DNA from: Haematobia irritans
Taxonomy: Eukaryota; Arthropoda; Insecta; Diptera; Muscidae
Reading direction: 5' to 3'
NCBI RefSeq assembly: GCF_050003625.1
Contig: NC_134398.1
Coordinates: forward strand, 70,192,891-70,256,890
DNA length: 64,000 bases
Position numbers and translations under genes: made by a program. Under the pieces are notes generated by a model. The model did not search any database and had not been told where the DNA came from. It saw only the letters and a list, made by a program, of their open reading frames with translations. How positions within the stretch are numbered: the stretch's first letter is position 1; the number at the start of each line of letters is the position of its first letter. Of the stretch, positions 1-10,993 are shown piece by piece.

Positions 1-1164
1 GGTCGTTAAATTAGTGAAGGACGCGAAGTGCCGCTACTTTAGCGAAAAATTTAGCTTCGCTATAACCAGCCAACAAAAATGGCGCCAAATACGAAATATG
101 GGTATTGGAAAGTAATAACGGACAAATGTAGTGAAGACCCTGATGAACTGAATATGAAATTTCTGGATATTAATATTCCTTGCGTACGTTCAGACTTTCA
201 GGGTAGTAATAATTTCACACCCTTTGATAATAGTTTTACCTTCTATTGTGTATCTGAGAATGACAAACTACAATCAATACTTGACATAAAGTCAGACGTT
301 AGAGGCTTGGATAACATAGATTCTCGTTTCGTGAAAACCATTCTACCCTATGTTTTACCATATATTACGCACGTATTTAATCATGTTTTAATGACTTCTG
401 CATATCCTAAGAGATGGAAAATTGCGAAGATAACTCCTATTCTCAAAAGTAAGGGTGAATATAGACCTATAGCCCTTCTGTCTTTTTTGTGGAAGACTGT
501 AGAAAATATTATGTTCAAGCAGAGGATTGATTTTATCATGCTGAATAATCTGTTAACTGATAGACAACCGGGATTTCGACTGGTCGCAGTTGCACGACGG
601 TACTTGTTGATGTGGTTGAGGGCATAAGAAAGACTATCGACCAGAATAAATTGTGTTTTTTGTTGCTTCTGGATCATTCCAAAGCTTTCGACACTGTTTG
701 TCACAACGTACTATTGACAAAGCTGATGCGATATTTCAGGTTTGATATATCAGCCTGCTCACTTTTATCTTCCTTTTTAACAGGGAGTGGTGATGGCTAA
801 TGAAAAGTACTCGCAACACATGAGTCTAAGGAGAGGGGTTCCGCAGGGTTATGTACTAGGTCCCTTTCTTTTCTCGCTCTATATTAATGATATAGTCGAA
901 GTTTGTGATGTGCTACGCTGACGACGTTCAATTATGCTTTTCTTGTCACACTGTGAGTATTATGGACTGTGTGAACCACATAAATAGAAGTCTTATGAGA
1001 ATCAATCAATGGGCAGTGAAAATTTGTCCATTGCTTAACCCAAGAAAGACGAAGTATAAGTGCAGTGATCAATTCAGCTGAACCTAATTATGTATTTGAA
1101 AGATTAGATTTTTCTCGCTCATCTTGATCAAAAACTATCATTCCCCCAAGGACGCGATATATGG
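1..1164 (+). mobile_element. CR1/jockey-group non-LTR retrotransposon relic, 5' part
   Basis: A decayed non-LTR retrotransposon on the plus strand that begins outside the window. It carries most of a reverse transcriptase domain and is cut at 1164 by insertion of a second LINE. The same element resumes at 6187 with the last codons of the polymerase. At the junction it reads PPRTRYM, and the right side picks up RYMVSDRQ, so the reading frame closes across the insert. Family placement (CR1/jockey group) rests on the RT motifs and the RLWNNLP C-terminal motif; the exact clade is not certain. Confidence 0.8.
79..1080 (+). pseudogene. reverse transcriptase of a jockey-like LINE (broken)
   Basis: RNA-directed DNA polymerase remnant. 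The segment 79-627 covers the region before and into the fingers, including WKIAKITPILK and YRPIALLS. The frame then shifts, and 612-800 carries the first catalytic motif (LLLLDHSKAFDTV). Further shifts follow before the RRGVPQGYVLGPFLFSLYINDI-like block near 835-895 and the catalytic YADD near 912-925. At least three frame changes and stops separate the motifs, so no functional enzyme can be made. There is no endonuclease domain within the window; it would lie upstream of position 1. Confidence 0.85.
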
Positions 1165-1250
1165 TTAGGTTAGGTTAGGTTAAAGTGGCAGCCCGATTAA
1201 GATTCAGGCTCACTTAGACTATTCAGTCCATTGTGATACCACATTAACTA
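1165..1250 (-). other. LINE 3' end with CCTAA tail, shared with SINEs
   Basis: Read on the minus strand, the 3' end runs from tggtatcacaatggac through a GGGCTGCCAC box into AACCTAACCTAACC. The same ~75-base block closes the SINEs at 25720-26067 and 58381-58718, and part of it is stranded at 38772-38810. In known LINE/SINE pairs the shared 3' end is what the LINE reverse transcriptase recognises. Confidence 0.8.
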
Positions 1251-1303
1251 AAAGTACCTATTACATAGGGGCACTTCTAGTTTTAACCGCTGAACCTTCT
1301 TGA

Positions 1304-4300
1304 TTATTTTTCTTTGTTGAACCAACCAGATTGTTCCAAAAACAGTAGCAGACTGCTTAAGTTAACGTTTTCCAGATCCGCCAGTAATCTGAAGCTATAT
1401 GCTCTTAAAAGTTGCTTGCGCTTTACACAAAATGCAGGACACTCACACGAGAGGTGTTTAATTGATTCTTTTTCCTCCGCATCATGATAGCTCATACAAT
1501 AGTCATTATACTTCGCACCAATAGTTTTTGCAAAATCGCCTATCAGGCAGCGACCCGTTATAGCAGATATCAGGAGTGATATCTGACGTATCGAGAACAC
1601 TAGCATATCTAGTGCGCGGTTTAAGTTTAAATGGGTCCATATTTGCTTGGTGTCGTTACAGCCCTTGCAATTCTCCCATCGAACATTTGCCATCATAACA
1701 GCCTTCTCACGCAGCATGAGCTTGCAGGTAGGGGCATACCAACAAATTCTAGTTCCCCTGGAATATGTAAGGTAGTTCCTAGCCTTGCTAGCTCATCTGC
1801 TTCGCAGTTCCCCGGTATGTTCCTATGGCCAGGTACCCATATTAGGTGAATATTGTGCTGCTCAGCCATCTCATTGAGAGATTTGCGGCAGTCGATGGCC
1901 GTTTTCGAGTTGAAGAGTCCAAGGATTTTATTGCAGGTTGACTGTCTGAGTATATATTAATGCCCACATTTTTTGGAACATTACTTCTCAGCCAATTCGC
2001 CACCTCTCTTATTGCTAATATTTCAGCCTGAAAAACACTACAGTGATTAGGTAATCTTTTCGCTATTCGAAGTTCCAGATCATTAGAATATACTCCGAAC
2101 CCCACTTGTCCATCCAATTTGGAGCCATCAGTGTAGAAATCTATATATTCTTTATTCCCCGGGGTCTGTGTGCACCACGCCTCACTGTTGGGGATTAGAG
2201 TCTCAAACTTCTTGTCGAAAAGTGGACTCGCCAAAGTGTAATCCACTACGTTAGGCACATCTGGCATTATTTTGAGGACAGAACTGTGACCGTAACCTTT
2301 TTCCGACCACAGCGATAGTTCGCGCAACCGCACAGCCGTTGTTGCAGCTGACTGTTTGGCCAAAATGTCTAAAGGCAATAGATGCAGCACGACATTAAGG
2401 GAATTTGTTCCTGTCTTGCTGAATGCGCCTGAAATACACAAACACGCCATACGCTGAACTTTATCTAAACAAGTCGGTTTCTGAAGTGCCGGCCACCAGA
2501 CTACAACACCATATAGCATTATAGGTCTAACCACTGCCGTGTATAGCCAATGCACAATTTTTGGTTTCAGTCCCCACTTTTTTCCTATTGCCTTTTTGCA
2601 CGAGTACAAAGCTACAGTTGCCTTTCTCGCCCTTTCTTCAATATTAAGCTTAAAGTTCAGCTTCCTGTCCAAAATAACGCCAAGGTATTTTGCACATTCA
2701 CCAAAGGGAATTTCAATACCCCCTAAGGAAATAGGCCTAACCGTGGGAGTTTTGCGATCGTTGGAGTACATGACTAATTCTGTCTTTGCAGGATTTACCC
2801 CAAGACCATTGTCTTTCGCCCATTTCTCAGTCATCCGGAGGGCCCTCTGAATAATATCTCTGATTGTGGATGGGAATTTTCCCCTGACTGCCAGAGCCAC
2901 ATCATCTGCGTATGCCACCACTTTTATCCTTTCTTTTTCTAGAGTAACCAGAAGGCTATTTATAGCAACATTCCAAAGAAGAGGTGATAGAACTCCTCCT
3001 TGGGGAGTGCCTCTGTTCACATACCTTTGTATGTTTGCTTGTCCTAGTGTGGCTGAAATACGTCTCTTCATTAGCAGTTCGTCTAACAGCCTGAGTATAC
3101 ATGGATCAACATTCAGAGTTGTCAGTCCATTTAATATCGAGCTCGGATGGACATTATTGAACGCCCCTTCGATGTCTAGAAACGCCACGATTGTGTATTC
3201 TTTGACAGATAGTGAGCTTTCAATAAAGCTGACTAGTTCATGTAGTGCGGTCTCAGTAGACCTGCCCTTCGAGTATGCATGCTGTCCTTTCGAGAACAAC
3301 CTTGAATCGATGCTAGTTCTAAGATAAATATCTATCATCCTCTCCAGAGTCTTAAGTAGGAATGAGGATAAGCTGATTGGTCGGAAATCCTTCGCCCTCG
3401 AGTGAGAGGCTTTTCCCGCTTTAGGTATGAAAACGACTTTTGTTTCCCTCCACTTTCCTGGGATGTATGATAAGTTGATACATCCTTTATATATCACTGA
3501 CAACCAGAGGATAATTTTGTCAGTTACAGCTTGTAACTCCGCCGGAGTTACAAGCTTCAAATCCCCCGGACCTGAGTTCCATCAGGTCCGGGGGATTTGA
3601 ATGGTCCAAAGCTATTTAGCGCCCATCTTATTCTAGTTTCCGATACAATTTCCTCGACAGGAAACGATCGCTGAGCAACTGTGGCACCGCCAGTACATGG
3701 TTCAACCGTCTGATTTCCAGGAAAATGTGTGTCCAATAGTACCTCCAGCGTCTCCTCACTGGACGTTGTCCAATTTCCCTCCGATGTTTTAATGAAACCT
3801 GGAGCGGAGTTGGTGGATGCTAGAACCTTCCGTAGTCTGGAAGCCTCGGACGTATTCTCAATACTGCTGCAGTAGTCATTCCAAGAGTTATGCTGAGCCT
3901 TTCTCAGTTCTCGCTTGTATCCTCTCAGATTCCTCTTGTAAGCGTCCCAGTCCTCAGGGGCTCTGGTGGACTTTGCCTTGTTAAAGAGCTTCCTGCAGGA
4001 TTTCCTCATATTACTTAATTCCGTAGACCACCATGGTGGTCGATGTTTCCCCCTTGGCTTTCCTCTAGGGCATGCAGCTTTCAGTGAGATGTTGAAGGCC
4101 TTCGTAATCCGCTCCACTGCGTGTTCGATATCTTGCACATTTCTCATATTTGTCTCTGTTATTTCCGGTATCATCATATTGAACGATTCCCTATACCTAT
4201 TCCAATCAGCTTTCCTAACATTTGGCGAAAATATGGTCTTGGTGATATGAACATCAAATTTGAAACTGATGTAGCGATGATCTGAGAAGCTGTGTTCACT

Positions 4301-4924
4301 TAAAACATGCCACTCAGATATCATTTCATTCAGTTCTTGCGAGGCCAAGGTGATGTCCAAAACCTCTTACCTGTTTTTAGTGACAAAGGTTGGGGCATCT
4401 CCCTTGTTGCAAACTACCAGATTAGTACGCAAAATAAACTCTATTAGCGACTCTCCCCTTGCATTAGTATCACTACTTCCCCAAATACTATGATGCGCAT
4501 TCGCATCGCATCCCATAATGAGTTTCGTCTTTGTTTTCAGTGACTCCTCAACTAAGGTCTTAACGGCACATGGAGGCATCTCCCTGTCATGTCCCATATA
4601 GACCGAAGATACCCAATATTTGCATTTGGCTATTTCTAAATTGGCAACGACAGTGTCTGCATTGCACATTGAAGGAAGCAGAAACAAGTAAAGCTCGTTT
4701 TTAGCAATTATACAGGCTCGATTTACATCATTACCAGTATACTGCAATAGTTTGAACCCCGGAGTACTTAATTCACATATTTTGTTTCTATAAACATATG
4801 GTTCTTGAATAAGATCTATGTCTATGTCCCCTTTCATCAGGAGAACTTTTAAGGCAGCACATGCAGCCTTACAATGATGAAGATTTATCTGGAGGATCCG
4901 TAGGACCATCGAGATTTTCAACAA
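1304..4924 (-). pseudogene. LINE ORF2: APE endonuclease, reverse transcriptase, RNase H
   Basis: Polyprotein that would nick the target and copy the LINE RNA. Endonuclease motifs are visible in order: QINLHHCKAA, LIQEPY, GCDANAHHSIWGS and SDHRYI. The RT domain shows FRPISLSSFLLKTLERM, AFLDIEGAFNNV, GTPQGGVLSPLLW and the catalytic VVAYADDVALAV. RNase H shows DFYTDGS, FQAEILAI, YSDSQ and GNCEADELA. A Cys/His motif (HLSCECP) lies near the C-terminus. Breaks: a TAA at 4367-4369 (a Q codon is expected), a frame change at an inverted duplication (3528-3601), another near 1900 after SLDSSTRK, and one near 1725. Without these it would be a single ORF of about 1,200 codons, normal for the group. Confidence 0.85.
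3528..3601. repeat. Two adjacent perfect inverted duplications inside ORF2
   Basis: Two hairpins sit side by side. One has 14-bp arms at 3528-3541 and 3543-3556 around a single base. The other has 20-bp arms at 3556-3575 and 3582-3601 around a 6-base loop. They lie where the endonuclease-RT linker (FKSPGPDG) should continue, and the coding frame is lost here. Related LINEs have no such palindrome at this point, so this looks like a templated snap-back repair event in this copy, or an assembly artefact. Confidence 0.8.
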
Positions 4925-6095
4925 CCGTCACATCAGCCGCTTCAATCGAGTCATCAAGAATGTCCTCTTCAGAGATATCGGTGACTCTCGCAATAACCAT
5001 AGGTACGACTTTGGTGAGTTCTGAGGCAATAGAAGCCTCCTCACGCATACGGTATCTATCCATGTCTTCAACTTTGGTATCTCCCTCGACTTCGCAAGAG
5101 GATCCGCTTACTTCTGATTCAGACAGAGGCTTGTCCATTTCTGAATCCTTTAGCTGATCGTTTTTATACACCTTCATTTGGATATAATGAAAGCCATAAC
5201 ATACACGGCCCTGGGACTTTGCCAGATGTGGCAAAGACTGAGTGTTCAATATAAACACAGCATGCCGTCTTGGTCCATCCACTTCATCCAAACGGCCAAC
5301 CTTCCAATCAGCTGTTGGAAGATCTGGATTGCCTCGTTTTAGTCTATTTAAAATAGATTCAGGGTCAGAAGGGTTTGCAGGTATCCAGGCATGTGCTCTA
5401 GGTCTAGCCGGTATGTCTTTCTTCTCGACTCACTCTAGAGCAGCTCCTTCCCATACTTCACCAATTAGTATCAGAGCAGCTTTAAAACATTCTATAGACC
5501 TCTGGTCCTCAAATGCGACTAGCTTAAATCGTCCTTGATACCAACCAGCCTCTTGGTGTCGAGGATCTGGGCCGGGAAACTTTTCCAGCACCTGTGAGTA
5601 GACGACAGACAGAGCATTCTCAATTTCCCCCCATTTTTGCTTTGGAACCATACCGTCCAATGCTCCTTTATTAATGATAGCCATCACAAGGCTATCTTTA
5701 GCAACTGAGGCAAACGATCTTTGATCCCTTTTCGAGGATGGCAGCTCATCCGGCGATCGTTCCCTTTTTCCAGTCTCAAGAATTCCTTGAGCCCATTTTA
5801 AGGAATCGCTTTGTTTAGCCGACAGCGTGCTTGGGTCGACTGATCCTAACTTCTTTAGGATAAACAAAGCATTTCTGCGTTCCTTGAATCTCTTTCGTGA
5901 GGGATTACCTCCTTTTGATGTCGTTACCTTAGAAAAAGTTCGACTTGTCAGAGTGTCGCCACCTGTCGACCCGTCTACAGGTCGACTAATTGGGCCTAAC
6001 TCTTGGTCATTGCCCAGATTTATAACTCCAGTCGATACCCGTCCACTGGGCCCTGAAGTTAGCAACCCAGTGGATGACTTGGAATTTCGCTGCAT
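4869..6095 (-). pseudogene. LINE ORF1 protein (one in-frame stop)
   Basis: Nucleic-acid-binding ORF1 of the LINE, about 408 codons from the ATG at 6095. The first half is Ser/Thr/Lys/Arg rich and leads into a folded region (SLKWAQGILETGKR, then WGEIENALSVVYSQVLEKF). It resembles ORF1-type proteins of fly LINEs that carry a DUF4780-like domain; that name is from memory of the family. A single TGA at 5430-5432 interrupts GAALE-VEKKDIPARP. Both halves are in the same frame, so this is one nonsense change. The acidic C-terminus (SEVSGSSCEVEGDTKVED) ends at 4869 and overlaps the start of ORF2 by 56 bases in another frame. Confidence 0.75.
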
Positions 6096-6186
6096 GGTGG
6101 CTTAATATCCCACCACACTTGAAATTCGTAGTAGGTACCTATTACGATGAGTTTATCCGCTATTGAAAAACACGTCCGTTCCGTTC

Positions 6187-6326
6187 GACGGTATATGGTA
6201 TCTGATAGACAATATCTTGTTTACACATCTCGACTGTGGAATAATCTACCTACGGATGTAAGAAATATAAGTAATCACCAACAATTCAATAATAGACTGA
6301 AAAAGCACTTTACTTTGATGAAATAA
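6187..6326 (+). pseudogene. C-terminal end of the jockey-like RT relic
   Basis: Continues the RT relic interrupted at 1164. The frame ending at the TAA of 6324-6326 reads RRYMVSDRQYLVYTSRLWNN followed by LPTDV and a basic tail (NNRLKKHF). This is the conserved end of CR1/jockey-group polymerases. The first residues overlap the target duplication of the LINE. Confidence 0.75.
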
Positions 6327-6734
6327 TTTTTTACGGTGGTTTCAAAGCGATTTGGATGATTCGATAAGCGTACGTTGTCTCTAATCTAAGCAGTCATACA
6401 TAAATTTATCAATACCGGTCATACCCCCATAACAATTGTTCCCAAATATGACTTTTTGGCCATCCTGGAGTGTCTCTCGATGCTTTCGGTACGGTAGTAT
6501 TCACTTTCTTACACCAATAATAAAATAGTTCATATCAGCCTATCAATAACTAAAGAGGTTTATAAAGGTCTATATCTGTGATTTTTATATCTAACTTATA
6601 TTTTGAGAAGTTGTCATCTATAACCGTTAACTCATTGCTCTTAATTCGATTGTAGTAACTGAACCAATTAGAGAATTTTGAAAAAAAAAATTGATAAAAA
6701 TCGACCAAATTAAAAAATAAACAATATTGCAAAC
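6327..6734. other. No gene seen
   Basis: AT-rich sequence after the RT stop. I see no coding potential, no TIR pair and no RNA gene. The open frame on the minus strand at 6550-6732 is a low-complexity chance frame. Confidence 0.5.
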
Positions 6735-7207
6735 ATTTATTTCTATAGAAAATTTTGTCCGCATTTTATTTCAATAGTAAATTTTTGCAAAATTCTATTG
6801 AAAATTTGAGTTATAGAAAATTTTGTTAAAATGTAATTTCTATAAATCATATTTGATAAAAATCGACCAAATTGAAAATTAAACTATATTGCAAAAATGT
6901 ATTTCTAAAGAAAATGTTTTGCTAAATTTTATTTCTATAGATAATTTTGTCCACATTTTATTTCAATAGAAAATTTTTGCACAATTTTGATTTCTATATA
7001 TAAATTTTTGATTTCTATAGGAAATTTTTGAAAATTTTGATTTATAGAAAATCTTGTCAAAATGTAATTTCTGTACAAAATTTTGTCAAAATTTTATTTC
7101 AATAAAAAACTTTGCCCAAACTTTATTTCTATACAAAATTCTTGCAACATTTTGTTTATATAGAACATTTTTCCTAATTTTTTCTATTTTTTACAATTTT
7201 TTTTCTG
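6735..7207. repeat. Degenerate ~29-bp AT-rich satellite array
   Basis: Repeats of a unit close to TTTTGTCAAAATTTTATTTC plus TATAGAAAA, with many substitutions and indels. The same unit forms arrays at 23750-24055, 35440-35650, 39195-39745, 46320-46545, 47630-47940, 52600-53045 and 61320-62320. There are no unique spacers between units. Confidence 0.8.
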
Positions 7208-7740
7208 TACACAGAAAAAAATGTGTCTTGTAAATTTAAGGACCATTTTAACTTCAAAAAATGTACTGTAATATAGTTCATTTTTCGTAACCTCAATGAA
7301 AATTAACTTAGCTAAAAGAAAACTTACAAAATTTCAGTAAATGTTTTTTAGTTCACTAACTACAAAATGGGTAGGATTTTTCCTAATTAAATTTCCAACA
7401 CAGTAGTTAATGCATCGTTGGTTGTATTATAAAAACACAAAGGAAATATAAAAATCTTACTACGAAATTTGAACAATTTACTAAGAAAAATTTTTGTATG
7501 GAAAAAATTTTTTTTGTAGTACAAATTAACTTAACCACATTGCCGATTCGTATGATGGCTACCTACAACTTATTCCACTTTTTATTATAAGTTGGAGTAT
7601 TTTTCCTCACATTGAAAATTTTGGATAAAGTAGAATAAAAAGTAGTTAATATAATCGTTGACGGGTGTATATCATTTTTTATAGATTCCTCGTAAATTTG
7701 GAATATAGTTTACCGTATCCTGTAGATAGAATACCAACTA

Positions 7741-7890
7741 ATCAATAAACGTGCTAATGGAAAATGAAGTGAGAAGAGAGTAATAAATCATTGCATAATG
7801 TGAGGGAGTGCGGATGATCAATAAACGTGCTAATGGGAAATGAAGTGAGAAGAGAGTAATAAATCATTGCATAATGCGGGGAAGTGCGGA
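7741..7890. repeat. Two-copy tandem repeat, 75-bp unit
   Basis: The block beginning atcaataaacgtgctaatg occurs twice in a row (about 7741-7815 and 7816-7890) with only a few differences, inside element P. The right copy of P has it once (near 45800-45865), so the duplication is private to the left copy. Confidence 0.8.
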
Positions 7891-8160
7891 TGAATTTCTG
7901 GAATGTTCCTTGTGTGTTGTTGGTATATTTTGTGGTGATAGTTGTTTTGTTGCAATAACGAGATCAGAAAGGGATCGTGTGTGTGGAGTTTTTTTCTTTA
8001 CGGCAGGTATGTGTCCTTTATGACTATTTGTGTCTTTGAGTTTTATTGTTGCATTCAATTCTGTTGATGCATTTATGAAGCGCACACGTGGTTTAAATTT
8101 TGTAAAATATTTCGTGCGGTATTGGTGTTTATTAATGAAAATACATTTATTTCGAAACAT
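7864..8160 (-). CDS. Hypothetical basic protein of element P (98 aa)
   Basis: Not recognised. The ATG at 8158-8160 opens a 98-codon frame starting MFRNKCIFINKHQYRTKYF, rich in Lys, Arg, Ser and Thr, with no membrane segment or known motif. Its best support is that the right copy of P keeps the same start and frame (41332 onward, MFRNKCIFINK) with mostly conservative changes. It is transcribed divergently from the second candidate P gene. It may be a first exon or a decayed N-terminus rather than a complete protein. Confidence 0.3.
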   Translation of the reverse strand: MFRNKCIFINKHQYRTKYFTKFKPRVRFINASTELNATIKLKDTNSHKGHIPAVKKKTPHTRSLSDLVIATKQLSPQNIPTTHKEHSRNSSALPRIMQ

Positions 8161-8274
8161 TTTATAAACTGAGAAGTGAATGATGTGATGTTAGACAAAT
8201 CAAAAACGCTTTATATTGATAAAAAAATATATAACTCAAAAACAAATCACAGATTAAGGAACTGTATATTTCTG

Positions 8275-8790
8275 CACTGAAAAACCAGTGAACCCACAAG
8301 GAAGAACACATTCGATTAATTTTAGAAAATTTTCATTTTTTTTTAGAAAATTTTTGGCATCACGCTGATATCACAAAAATAAGTAAATATTTTTCGACAA
8401 ATTGAGGAAAATTTATTAGACATAATTAGGTTTTTTCATTTGTTAAAGAAAATTTTGTAGTTTGAAGGAAAAAATTGAACTTCAAAATTGTAAGAATGTC
8501 TTTAGTGACATACGAAGTTCATGATGAACGCATTTGTAGTAAAATTTACAAATTTAAAGAAATAATGAACTATGTAGTGAGAAATACGAATTTCGTAAAG
8601 AAATACTGAACGAATTTAGTTAATCATTATGATTAATTTGTGTATATTTTCCCCCGTTTTTTAGTTAATTTAACTAACATACGCAAAAAATTATTAGAGT
8701 AAAGGAAATTTTCTCCAAACATAATAATTCCATGAACTAAAATAAAGTTAAATTGGCTTTAGAGAAATAGAGAGTTCATTTTTTTGAGTG
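8275..8790. mobile_element. MITE, CACTGAAAAA family (copy 1)
   Basis: 516-bp element with ends CACTGAAAAACCAGTGAAC and, on the other strand, CACTCAAAAAAATGAACTC. It is flanked by TG on both sides (8273-8274 and 8791-8792). The inverted copy of P lacks it, giving an empty site (ttctgttaatag). Related copies lie at 19243-19741 and 44637-45078. It has no coding potential. Confidence 0.8.
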
Positions 8791-9597
8791 TGTTAATACA
8801 CCCAGAAAAATGTTACCCCTTCTTTAAGTTAAAATGAACTCATTGTGAAGAATGTTGAACTTCGTATAGCGCCAAAGACATTTTTATTTGTTTGAACGAT
8901 GTGATTTTCGTAGAAATTAGGTAGAATGCATTCCATATATTAGTTAACATTTTCTTATATTTATGTACCATATTCATATATGGAATGATTTTATTGAACT
9001 TTTTTCATTCATATGGACAAATCTTATATATTTGTGGTAAACCTTTTACTTCAAAATTAGAACTGTTTACCATCGTTTTTAAATACAATTTTATTTGTTT
9101 ATATATACAATTTTTTCTTCAATAAAAGACATGTTTTATTAATATTTTAAATATACTTATTTAGAATCAACAGCATCGACAGACCTTGAAATATTAGTTT
9201 ATTTTTTCACTATTTCTAATTTCCATGCAATGTCAACTGTAAAAAGTATTTGTTTCTTCTTCTTGTATCTTCCAGTTTTAATAATTTGCTGCCTAACGAT
9301 TTTGTCCCCCTTTTACAATTTTAATACCTACAAATATAAAACCAATTTTTTCACAAAAGGATAGCGTCACTGAATATTACCTGATAATTGAAGATTCCAA
9401 AATGAAGACGAATGAAGGGGTTTGTATTCTGCTGGTGTTTTCTTTCTTTATACACCACCACGAATATTAATAGACTTATTGTTTGTTATTTATGTCCAAT
9501 AATTTTCAAAAAACGAAAAATGTTCTCAATAATTAAAAATAACAAATATTTATTTATTTGTAAACCTAACACAACAAGAACTAAATCTTATAAGATA

Positions 9598-9627
9598 CTA
9601 GCGGACCCAGTTGCACTTTGTTGCAAC
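9598..9627 (-). terminator. Helitron 3' terminus
   Basis: On the minus strand: hairpin arms GTTGCA/TGCAAC (9627-9610), an 8-base spacer, CTAG (9601-9598), and a T as the next base. This is the classic end and target of a Helitron, and it fixes the right-to-left orientation. It acts as a transposition terminator, not a transcription terminator. Confidence 0.75.
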
Positions 9628-9874
9628 CAACCAAAGAAGAAATGAAATATTATAGTTTATTTTATGAATATGAAATTTAATATTGTCAATCATACAATTT
9701 TGATATACAATGTTTTTCGTTTGCCCATTTGAACCGAGCACAAACAAACAATTTGGACCTCCAACTCTTGAGCAGGCCATGTGAAAAACACGGCTCCTCC
9801 AAATGTAATCCACATATTTGAAGCGTTTGCCCTTGCGCCTTATTGATGGACATGGCAAATGAAAAATAATTCAT
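9598..9874 (-). pseudogene. Helitron PIF1-like helicase, C-terminal end
   Basis: The frame from 9874 reads NYFSFAMSINKAQGQTLQIC, then a shift continues with VFHMACSRVGGPNCLFVLGS. These match the last helicase motifs of Helitron Rep-Hel proteins (FAMTINKAQGQT, CSRVG). A frameshift lies between the two parts near 9790. It ends just before the Helitron 3' terminus. Confidence 0.75.
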
Positions 9875-10061
9875 TCCACTAACTTTTTTTTCTACGTCAC
9901 GACCGACGATGAATGCATTATTAGAAAATTAAAATCCTGTCTTCTTGTTATGAAATGAGTACATATTAAAATTAAATCATATATATTTAACCGGTTCGTG
10001 GATCTATCATTCGTATATTGATATGATAGCCGTCGTCACCTTTCCAGTGTAATAATGGATA

Positions 10062-10711
10062 TTGCAATACATCATAGCTCTGAAACACGGCGTAATGCTT
10101 CAATCCTTCGATGAAGCACAATATCGCGAGATTGAAACTGGTCTCCAACCATTACAATGGCCACTTCATCAATTAATTAAGTGCATTAAATCTTCTCGCA
10201 TGCTCTCCATCAGATGGCATACGATCGCGAGCGGTTTTAAACAATCGAATTAATCCATTGTGCTGATGTAAAAATGTTTGAATTTCAAAAATAATTTGTA
10301 CAACGTCGATCCAATTCATGATTTGCATCTCCGATTAAATAAATTTGTAAAAATTTATGATCAACATCAGGATATGACAATAAGGAGCCAGCTTGATAAT
10401 AAATCTGTCCTTGAATCTGTAACAGTTGTAAAATGTATTTATATGTTGGGTCAGAATTATTGCACACATTAAAAAATGCTGTTCAGGTCACATTTTTCAA
10501 AGAATATTGTGCATGAAGTAATCACCTTAAACGTCGGCATGAAATTGTCTCTTACAATTTTGGTCGCACCAAATGAAGTCATTTGAAATGCCGAATTATA
10601 TTGTTGAATGTGAGATAAAAAATGCTTAGAAGCTTGTATTCTCCTTTGATTAAACCTATAGGTAGAATTACACGTACGTCGATCTATAGTTGATCTTCGC
10701 GTTGGTGGCAT
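10062..10711 (-). pseudogene. Helitron polyprotein, N-terminal fragments
   Basis: The frame from 10711 begins MPPTRRSTIDRRT, the usual start of fly Helitron proteins. The next frame (10467-10285) carries QGQIYYQAGSLLSYPDVDHK and FLQIYLIGDANHELDRRC, which match the region before the Rep domain. Further frames down to about 10062 keep RLFKTA and RMPSDG-like scraps. Several frameshifts and stops; the Rep HUH motif is absent. Confidence 0.65.
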
Positions 10712-10993
10712 TTTTTCTTAATCAATGACAATTGAAATCACTTTTTAGAAATTAAATATTTGCCAATATTTACGAAACACATTTGTATGTTGTCAATCAA
10801 ACACATGTATATATATGTATGTGTGTTTGTATATTCCGTTGAATTAAAAAAACATGCTAATTTTATGCTACACAAACCGTATAACGGGTAATGTTTAGAA
10901 AAATCGTCATATCTCGGCGAAACGAAAATACTTTTAAATTTTTGTTATTTACTAACAATCCTCACTGTGTCTTCTACAAAACGTATTTAAGCA

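Larger units (their letters stand above)
1165..6186 (-). mobile_element. Near full-length LINE (R1/I/LOA-like, with RNase H), inactivated
   Basis: Two-ORF non-LTR retrotransposon read from 6186 to 1165. It has a short 5' leader (6186-6096), ORF1, ORF2 with endonuclease, reverse transcriptase and RNase H, and a 3' tail ending in CCTAA repeats. It sits inside the jockey-like RT relic. The flanks gacgcgatatatgg (1151-1164) and gacggtatatgg (6187-6198) look like an imperfect target duplication. Lesions are few: one nonsense codon in ORF1, one in the endonuclease, and three frame breaks in ORF2. It therefore appears to be a fairly young dead copy. RNase H plus an APE-type endonuclease fits the I/LOA/R1 group; the clade is not resolved by eye. 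Confidence 0.85.
9598..10993 (-). mobile_element. Internally deleted Helitron
   Basis: Rolling-circle transposon remnant read right to left. The N-terminal part of the Helitron polyprotein (10711-10062) is joined to the very end of the helicase (9874-9598); most of the Rep and helicase body is missing. The 3' end is well preserved: hairpin, 8-base spacer, CTAG, then T. The 5' end is not located with confidence; it lies at or before the start of the neighbouring family B repeat. Confidence 0.7.

Noticed and set aside
1631..1849. Plus-strand frames inside the LINE (also 2539-3327, 3966-4250, 4861-5538)
   Set aside because: Antisense shadows of ORF1 and ORF2.
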